DNA from: Haplosporangium gracile
Taxonomy: Eukaryota > Mortierellomycota > Mortierellomycetes > Mortierellales > Mortierellaceae
Direction of reading: 5' to 3'
Assembly: GCA_015499985.1 (NCBI GenBank)
Contig: JAAAUF010000632.1
Span: 1 to 24,812, forward strand
DNA length: 24,812 nucleotides
Shown one piece after another: positions 18,256 to 24,812 of this stretch. A program made the translations under genes and the position numbers. Within the stretch, counting starts at the first letter, position 1, and every line of letters begins with the position of its first letter. The notes under the pieces were generated by a model that did not search any database, was not told the origin of the DNA, and saw only the letters and a list, made by a program, of their open reading frames with translations.

Positions 18256-20086
18256 CTAAAGAACATGAGGTCTGCGATTTCGTCCTCGTCCCCCTCGTAG
18301 GTAATCGTCATCATCGTCGTCGTCATCGTGATAGTAGTAGTGTTGACGACTTGTTTCTGTAGCAGCAGTCCTCGCAGAGACCCCCCGCACGCCCATTTCG
18401 ACATACTGCTCTTGCCGTTGCTGTTCCAGTTGTTCATATAGTTTTTGACGTTCCTGCTCCTGTTGTTCTTCAGCTGCGCGCTTCTTCAACTTTTTCCGAT
18501 AGTCACTAAACATGATACAAATGAAAAGTCCTATGGCGGTTCCAAAAATAATCCCAAGAACCTCTGCGTTGGAAAGATCACTCGATCGTTCGGGGTCTTG
18601 AACATAGGATTTTTCCATGGTAGTTTTGCGATGGACTGAGCCTCTAAAGTGCTTCGGGATCACTACATCCATTATTCCGAGGGTGTTGGTGCCGTTCTTT
18701 CCGATAGTAGAGAACTGGTAGATCCCTTCCGAGGCTAGTCCGACGATGAAAGGGTTTTGTCCTGGTAATTGTCCGCCGAGAGTTACAAAGTTGTCGTGGA
18801 CTGCCACGTTTTTGATAACTGAGCTGCTCCCGTTGGAGATAGTGAGAATGTTGTAGAAGGGGGATGTCGACACTATTGGACTTTGAGGCGCTCCATCCAC
18901 TATGTCCATGGTGAATGACATATAATCTTGTCCCTAATTTTTTTTTTTAAAAAATGAAACAAAAAAATCATTGTGCTTTAGTGTTAAAAAAAAGAGTTAC
19001 AATTAAAATAAGCAAACAAATAATTACGAACTAGAAACAAAAAGTATCTGTGTGTTACCGGTGTGCTTATGTCGTTGACTTCTCCAAGTCCTCCCAGAAA
19101 TGTGATTCCGCCACGAGTTCCCGCAAAGAAATAGCTGGAGAGAAACTTGTCCGGGTCCTTAAAGATTTGACGTGTTGGTAAAGGAGGTGCAGTTGGATCC
19201 CTGAATATGTACGAGTCGATGGTGACGGTTGTATTCATGTCGTAGTTGTGGTGCAACATGTAGAGATGACCTTCCGCATACACCACCTTTTTGCGATTCT
19301 GGGAACGACACTTTTGAAAAAATCCTGGTGGATCTGTCCCACTGACCCACGCCTTGGGCATTAACTCGAGTTTGTGGCTGATAGTGTACTCTCCCGATGT
19401 CTCATCCTATGGAAGGCATATACACACAAGGAAGAGAAAAAAAACAGGCATACATGATGCATGCATGCATCCGATTAAAAAAAAAAGGTGATTAGGACGA
19501 TGTCGAGTGTTCACTTTGCGCTGTTGACATAACAAAAGCTGTCGCTTACCAGTTTCCAGACGCCGGCAAGCTGTAGGTACTCCCCAGTCTCATTGAGGAC
19601 CCCAAAGCGAACAACAGCAACCCAGTCATCCGTGAATATGTGCACTAGAGTGTCGACACCATTCATATTGACATAGAACGACATATGCGCCACTGAGTCC
19701 GTATTCCATCCGTAAAAAGATGACGTCCTGATACCCGTCCACCTGTCCGTCTCGGGATCATATCGAATTCCAACAGGAACATTGGCAGGCTTAGGAGATA
19801 TATGATCCTTGTTTCTGAAAAACGCTGTGAAGACGCCTTTACTGCTAACGGTACAGTCGACAGTACCGAAGGGTGGACTCCAGTACGATAACGGCGCGGA
19901 CTGGGAGAACGCCACTACTGACCACATGTTTAGACTGAGATAGTCCGGTTTAGGGAAGGATTTAATAAGAAGCACGCTTTTCTCGCCGTCTATTAGCCCA
20001 GTGGTGATGCCGTAGAGCGTTGTTGAAGATGGATCTGTGGCGATACAGTCCAGGAGGACTGTGCTATTGTTACTGCCATATGACAT
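18256..20086 (-). CDS. Single-pass membrane protein, lineage-specific family, copy B (520 aa)
   Basis: Exons 20086-19550, 19406-19059 and 18933-18256 (complement); introns of 143 and 125 bp, both phase 0, donors GTAAGC and GTAACA, acceptors ATAG and TTAG. It is paralogous to the gene at 21646-23560 over the whole ectodomain, with the same exon plan (exon 1 is 537 nt in both). The large N-terminal part holds a Kelch-like strand motif (VGIRYDPETDRW), DCTVSSKGVFTAFF, HLYMLH, DPTAPP, FFAGTRGGITFLGGLG and LPGQNPFIVGLASEGIYQF, with many N-x-S/T sites. One TM segment (about 420-437, LGIIFGTAIGLFICIMF) is followed by a basic stop-transfer (YRKKLKK), a Glu/Gln coiled coil and a D8 run before a basic end. 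No signal peptide is visible at the ATG, which is unusual for this topology. Function is unknown; a cell-surface receptor or adhesin-like role is a guess. Confidence 0.82.
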
Positions 20087-21645
20087 GATGGAGAGTGGGC
20101 GGTCTTTTGGTGTTTTCGTCGATGATATGGGCGTTGAGAGTAAAGGTGGATGTAGAGCAAAAGAGGAGCAGCAGTATGTATGTATCTAGAGAGTGTGAGT
20201 GTGTAAGAGCCTAAGATTCAGAGAGTGTAACTGTATAGGCGAATGAGGGAAGGAACGGAAGGTAGAAGAGAGAGAGAGAGAGAAGGAGGAAGAGGAGAAG
20301 GAGTGGAAGAGTGAGAGAGAAAAGAGTGCAAAAATGATAAAATGCAATCAACGAGATGAAATTGTTACTTTTTCCAGCAGGACCTGTGCGAAAAGATAAC
20401 GAACCCAATAACCCCTATGCAAAAGGTGAACCTGAGGCATGAGGGAGGCAGAAGAGAGGGGAGAGAAGGAGGAGAAGGTTTGCTCACACAAGGGAAAGAT
20501 ACTTCGTGCATGCATGCAACAACACCACTACCAACAAAAAAAATAAATAAGCAACACAACGCAGAAAAAAAATCACAGCCCAATCTTGTTCTTTGCCTTC
20601 TCTTGCATCCTGTTGAAGATACTGCTGTTTCGAAACAGGTGGCATCACTACTCCATATAGTACGCGACCATTCCTTTCATTCAACATTTATGTTCATATC
20701 CCCTTTATCAAAGCGAGCAAAAGAGGGAGTGTACCCAGGCCAGGTCGTCTAATAGACAGCTGTAGCAGTAGATCTCTTCGTAACGCTTAAAAAAAAGAGA
20801 ATGGACGGGAATCGATCAATGGAAAAATTTGCTCTCAGTTTCTTTTCCAATGTATGCAAACTTTATAACCATGCAAGGCCAAGAGCACTTTTGACAAAAA
20901 TGGACAAGGATTTCGAAGGTAAGGAATGAAGGAAGGAAGGGGAACGGACATTCCCTCAGGCGGGAGAATACATGAACAAAGCACCCTGGCCTGGCAAACG
21001 AGCCATTAGAAAAGGAACACAATCACCTCAATAATCATTGCACGCTTTGATTGTCTTTTTCTAATGACTTTCTGTGTATTTGTTTCTTGTTTTTTTTCTC
21101 GCAAAAGAAAAATGAAATGGGATGGAATATACGACAGAAGGGAGCTGAGAGGGAAAGATGGCGGAGAGATGGACGATGATGAGGGAAAATCGATGTAGTG
21201 CGAACGCGAGATGACTGGGTTACAAGTACAGTACAATTTGTCGATTCTCCCTCCCCCTCCCCCTTTTTTAGATAAAAAAACAAAGACGACGCAAGATAAA
21301 GAGAAGGTTTTTTTTCAGTTTAAAATATATAATGAAGTCCAAGACGAATGTCTCCTGTTCTGACACGAAATAGGTACGAAGGTGGTGATCATCCGGCTTC
21401 ATCAGCTTCTTAATAGTCTCAGTTTCCTTTGAGGAAAAGGAACGCATTATGTCTTCGAGGAAATGGCGGCGACTCCGATTAATCATAGCGACAATGTTTT
21501 CATGACTCTCGGACCCCCAACATTCTGAAGCAATTAGTGAGGCAGAGGGACGGGCGGTGTAAAAAAGGCAAAATGTTGCAGGGAGATTAGGATGCGTGTA
21601 TTAGGCTACCTGGTATCAATGTACAAGAAAAAAACTAAACTAAGA
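20087..21645. other. Spacer between the two membrane-protein genes
   Basis: The left part (20215-20330) is GA-rich, the CT-rich leader of copy B. An inverted 10-bp pair (CCAGGCCAGG at 20735 and its complement at 20985) lies in the middle. A coding-like minus-strand segment at 21268-21524 is listed separately. No other gene is supported. Confidence 0.5.
21268..21524 (-). other. Possible fourth exon of membrane-protein copy A, or orphan exon
   Basis: A consensus acceptor (CTCACTAATTGCTTCAG, with a branch-like CTAAT) ends at 21525. The frame that follows reads CWGSESHENIVAMINRSRRH, then FLEDIMRSFSSKETETIKKL, and runs to a stop at 21268. Its composition is that of a real protein until the last 25 residues. 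In copy A a donor G|GTAGTA at 21659-21658 lies four codons before the stop and is in phase 1, exactly the phase this acceptor needs. The implied intron is 135 bp, like its neighbours. If spliced, copy A would be 639 aa with a new C-terminus. Copy B has nothing similar. Confidence 0.35.
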
Positions 21646-23560
21646 CTAAGTACTACTACCGATGGAGATGACGACATTGGGGCGAAGTTGCTGTGAATAC
21701 TCAGGGACTTGACTCTCTTCGCGCGTGTACGTAGGGGGTATGGAATCAGGATCCTCGATAGAGGCGACGAACTCGGGCGGAAGATCGCTGGTGAAATATT
21801 GATTTGCGATCCGCTCCTCGTAGGCAATCACCGCTGGGTTGGTCATTGCTGTAGTAGTAGTCGCTGCTGCAGCACTACGACCCATATTGGTTCTCCTCGC
21901 GCCTAATTCGATATCCTGACCTTGTTGTTGTTGTTGTGCCTCTGCAGCTGCACGATTCTTGGCCTTGCGTCGGTTGTTGAAAACAATGATCAGGTAGAGT
22001 CCGATGAAACAGGCTATGGCGGTCCCAACCTGCTCCCCATCCGTCAACTTAGGCTTGGAAGTACGTGCTTTAGAATCTCTCGACCAAATGTAATCGTTCA
22101 AGTTCTGGGCAAAATGGGCGGCAGTCGTAAAGTAACCTGGGACAATGACTTCTACCATTCCTAGGGTAGTGGTGCCGTTCTGCCCAACGATAGAGAACTC
22201 GTAGATACCCTCCGAAGATAGTCCGACGACAAAGGGATTTTGCCCTGGCAATCGTCCACCGACCGTTACCAAGTTCTCATGGATCGCCACGGTTCCGGTT
22301 TCCGAATTTTCTCCGTACCTTTCGGAAAAATTGTTGGTGGTGTGGTTGTAGAATGTGGATGTATGTACTACTGGGGCCTGAGGGACTCCGTCAACTAGGT
22401 CCATGGTGAACGAGTTGTACTCTTCCGTCTAACGATTTCAATGAAAAGATATGACGATGGGGTGTTAGTTTCAGACCGTGAAGGAAGAACGCACGTTTGA
22501 AATGTGAAGTAAAGTCAACAAATGCTTATTTACCAGGTTGGTTTTCCTGTACCTTCCTAGACCTCCTAGGAATGTGGTGTTGCCTCGAGTTCCCGTAAAG
22601 AAATAGCGGGGATAGAAATTCTTGGGACCCTTGAAGGTTTGGAGAGTTGTTGAAGGAGGAGCGGTTGGGTCGGTGAACGGAAACGAGTTGATGGTGATGT
22701 TATCTGTGGAGTCGTAGTGCATCATGTAGAGATGACCGCTCGCGTAGATCATCTTCTTCTGCTCTTGGTGACGAAACGCTCCGAACGCTCCGAGGTTTGT
22801 ATAAGGTTCTATCCATTCCATCCACTCCGTTCCGACCATTTGCTTAGTATCGAGCATTTTACCAGACACATACTCTCCCGGTGTCCGATTCTACAAACGA
22901 TACATGACGAAAATATATAAAAAAAGGAAAAAAACAAGAAATAAAGGTGGGCATGCTGTAAGTAAGGTATGCTTAAAGATGCCGCATTTTCGTATTTCAT
23001 ATCGTAGTGCAAGGGTTGCCTACCTGGTTCCATACGCTGGCGAGTTGAAGAACGCTCTCAGCCTCATTGAGAACCCCGAATCGAATAATCGTATTCCAGG
23101 AATCCGTGAACATGTGTACCAGAGACTCGACTCCACCATTGCTGATATAAAACGACATGTGCGTCCAGTTATCCGTAGCCCACCCATATAAGGGCGACGT
23201 CTTGATGCTGGTCCACTCTCGCGTCTCGGGGTCATATCGGATGCCGACAGGGATGCTCACCGATCCAGGGGTGAGCAGTCGATTGTTATTGAAAAATGCT
23301 GTAAAGACGCCCTTGCTGCTGACGGAACAATCGACGCTCTTGAAGGATGGTTGCCCGTAAGAGAAGGGTGTAGATTTGGTCTCAGACACCATGGACCACA
23401 AACCAAGGCTGACATGATCGGGATTGGGGGATGTCTTGACAAGGAGGAAGCTCTCTACATCCCCAAGGTAGCTCCATCCACTGGTGATGCCGTAGAGTGT
23501 TGTTGACGCAGGGTCCGCAGCGATGCAATCCAAATACAGCGTGCTGTTGTAGTCCCGCAT
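21646..23560 (-). CDS. Single-pass membrane protein, lineage-specific family, copy A (558 aa)
   Basis: Exons 23560-23024, 22890-22534 and 22428-21646 (complement); introns of 133 and 105 bp, both phase 0, donors GTAGGC and GTAAAT, acceptors GTAG and TTAG. The ectodomain parallels copy B: LDCIAADPASTTLYGITSG, VDCSVSSKGVFTAFF, VGIRYDPETREW, ASGHLYMMHYDST, DPTAPP, FFTGTRGNTTFLGGLG and LPGQNPFVVGLSSEGIYEF, rich in N-glycosylation sites. A TM segment spans about 432-448 (VGTAIACFIGLYLIIVF), followed by NRRKAKN and a Q5 run. The cytoplasmic tail carries PPTY at 529-532, a PPxY motif that WW-domain ubiquitin ligases of the Rsp5/NEDD4 class bind, so endocytic turnover is a reasonable inference. As in copy B, the first ATG (23560) gives no signal peptide. 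The frame stays open upstream to a TTG at 23698 with hydrophobic content but no ATG. Confidence 0.83.
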
Positions 23561-24149
23561 GACTGGAAGGATTATTTGGTGGGTTAATAAAAATGGGAAG
23601 GTGGCGGTGTGCTGACTGGATGAGAGGGATATGGAGTGGGAGGGGACAGCAGACGTAGAAAGGAATATGAAAAGAGAGGAAGTGCGAGAGAAAGGCAAAA
23701 TGAAGGAAGTGGAGTAGGAGGAGAAGAGAGAGAAGTTTTAGAGGACTTAAAAAAAATTTAACTACCCGAGGAATGAAAGATTCATTGCCTCTTTAAAGAA
23801 AAGACGAAAACATGGACGTATCGGGTCCCGTAATGGTCAACCAGTTCTCTCATTTTTTATTTTTTTATTTTTTTTGCTCACAATTGATGAAAACCTTATG
23901 CACTCAACCAGCAACAGCCCAACTTTTTTTTTTCTTGCGACCTACTGGTACCGTGAATTTTTTTTGAATCCGGACGATTCCATTAGTAAATCGTCCGGAT
24001 TCCAATTTCACGCTGAATGAATTGAAATGTATTTAATCGAGCACAAAATTATTGAGTCACATGATGTGGCGTCGCGCTTCCTCGAGTCTGTCCGGATAGA
24101 AAGAAAGGAGTTTGACGCGAAAATAGGTAGACATATGTGTAATAGAAAA
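23561..24149. other. Spacer between copy A and the right-edge gene
   Basis: CT-rich (on the minus strand) leader of copy A at 23561-23740, A/T homopolymers, then a strong hairpin at 23966-24002, then the 3' flank of the right-edge gene. No gene is supported. Confidence 0.55.
23952..24012. repeat. Hairpin: perfect 13-bp inverted repeat in a longer nested one
   Basis: GAATCCGGACGAT (23966-23978) is exactly complementary to 23990-24002, with an 11-base loop. Outside it CGTGAA (23952-23957) pairs with TTCACG (24007-24012), so the whole 61 bp is an imperfect palindrome. It lies about 150 bp past the stop of the right-edge minus-strand gene. It could be a transcript 3' structure, the end of a transposable element, or a small MITE relic. 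Confidence 0.8.
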
Positions 24150-24812
24150 CTAAAAAAAATGGTCAAGGTTGTTAAAAAAGTCCTCAGGATGAAGGGAGAG
24201 AACATTCTCCCCAACCACACCGCCACTCGGATTAGCACCATCGTCTCCAATGGACTCTCCCACGTTACCTCCAGCAACATCTCCATTGGTGCCATCGTTT
24301 TGTCCATCGGCCATCCTTCGAGATGAAGCAAGAGCAGCAGCAGCCCGCCAATACTCTTTGGCGGCAGCTCGAAACCTTTCCTCTTCCTCCGACCCATTCA
24401 ACATCGCATCCCTTCCTTTCTTCACACCTGCGGGGATATTCCAACTGTAACCTTCAAAGCGCTCATTGATGACGTGAGCTGCGTCGTCAAAATCGTTTTC
24501 AGAAATCGGAGAACTGTATTGCTCGTCCTCGTCGCGTTGGGGCGAAAGGGTATCGTTGATGGACTGGACATCTTCCTCGTTGACCTCAGGTTCCTGTGCC
24601 AGTCTCTCGTCCTCCAACTCTTGCACGTCCTTGTTTCCGAGTGGCTCGAGGTTCCAGTTGTTGTCAGCTCCTACTTGAGCGATCAAGTGCTCAAACGCTG
24701 TTACCTCCTGCTGCTTATACTGGTTGCGTAGGGTATACTCTTCCAGCTCCAGTTGCTCCTGTCTGCGGGGTTGTCGCCTTCGCAGATCATCGCACATAGC
24801 TGGTGGAAGAAC
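24150..24812 (-). CDS. Unrecognised acidic protein, partial at window edge
   Basis: The reading frame is open from the right edge; the first ATG inside is at 24797, but the upstream codons (VLPPA) look coding, so I read this as the 3' part of a longer gene. The segment has a basic Arg/Gln/Glu start (LRRRQPRRQEQLELEEY), an acidic middle (QELEDERLAQEPEVNEEDVQ), and FDDAAHVINERFEGYSWNIP. After that come EEERFRAAAKEYWRAAAALA and a Gly/Asn/Asp-rich tail ending FFNNLDHFF. I recognise no domain. A transposon-encoded protein is possible, given the hairpin 150 bp beyond its stop, but I see no catalytic motif here to support it. Confidence 0.65.
   Translation of the reverse strand, partial: VLPPAMCDDLRRRQPRRQEQLELEEYTLRNQYKQQEVTAFEHLIAQVGADNNWNLEPLGNKDVQELEDERLAQEPEVNEEDVQSINDTLSPQRDEDEQYSSPISENDFDDAAHVINERFEGYSWNIPAGVKKGRDAMLNGSEEEERFRAAAKEYWRAAAALASSRRMADGQNDGTNGDVAGGNVGESIGDDGANPSGGVVGENVLSLHPEDFFNNLDHFF

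Noticed and set aside
19460..19475. GCAT repeats (also near 20508) as a possible regulatory array
   Set aside because: Only three to four units of a simple tetranucleotide, without further structure.
1..24812. CRISPR arrays, bacterial operons or integrated phage
   Set aside because: Spliced genes and eukaryotic gene structure throughout; no regularly spaced repeats of CRISPR type.

Overview
The window looks like nuclear DNA from an early-diverging filamentous fungus. Mortierellomycotina (Mortierella/Linnemannia-like) is my best guess, from general gene style rather than a marker gene. Genes carry short GT-AG introns (about 90-470 bp), spacers are rich in T/A homopolymers and pyrimidine tracts, leaders are CAACAA-rich, and proteins carry poly-Q, poly-S and poly-D runs. 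There are no operons and no rRNA or tRNA gene that I could recognise. ORFs opening at TTG or GTG were not taken as starts; exons were joined by hand from splice signals and reading phase.

Layout. (1) 734-3999: two tandem plus-strand genes for GNAT-type acetyltransferases, clearly duplicates. (2) 5127-5711, minus: a three-exon gene for a 123-aa protein I do not recognise. (3) 6201-8695, minus: a four-exon PP2C phosphatase of the PTC7/PPTC7 (mitochondrial) type with all metal-binding motifs. (4) 8696-11661: almost 3 kb with no supported gene. (5) 11662-12195, plus: intronless 177-aa protein with an LC3/Atg8-interacting-like motif. (6) 13104-14031, minus: a four-exon small secreted protein with eight cysteines in a 58-aa mature part, invisible as a single ORF. 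(7) 14702-15577, plus: a four-exon UPF0538 (C2orf76-like) protein. (8) 16262-23560: a cluster of one lineage-specific membrane-protein family. It holds two intact minus-strand genes (18256-20086 and 21646-23560) with the same three-exon, phase-0 structure, plus a decayed copy (16262-17605). Beside the decayed copy lies a frameshifted Cys-rich secreted-peptide relic on the plus strand. (9) 24150 to the right edge, minus: the 3' part of an unrecognised acidic protein, with a perfect 13-bp hairpin between it and the membrane genes.

The genes do not form one pathway. Themes are local duplication (GNAT pair, membrane family), decay of copies, and small secreted Cys-rich peptides. The best leads are the eight-cysteine secreted protein, the membrane-receptor-like family with its pseudogene, a possible extra exon after 21660, and the LIR-like protein.
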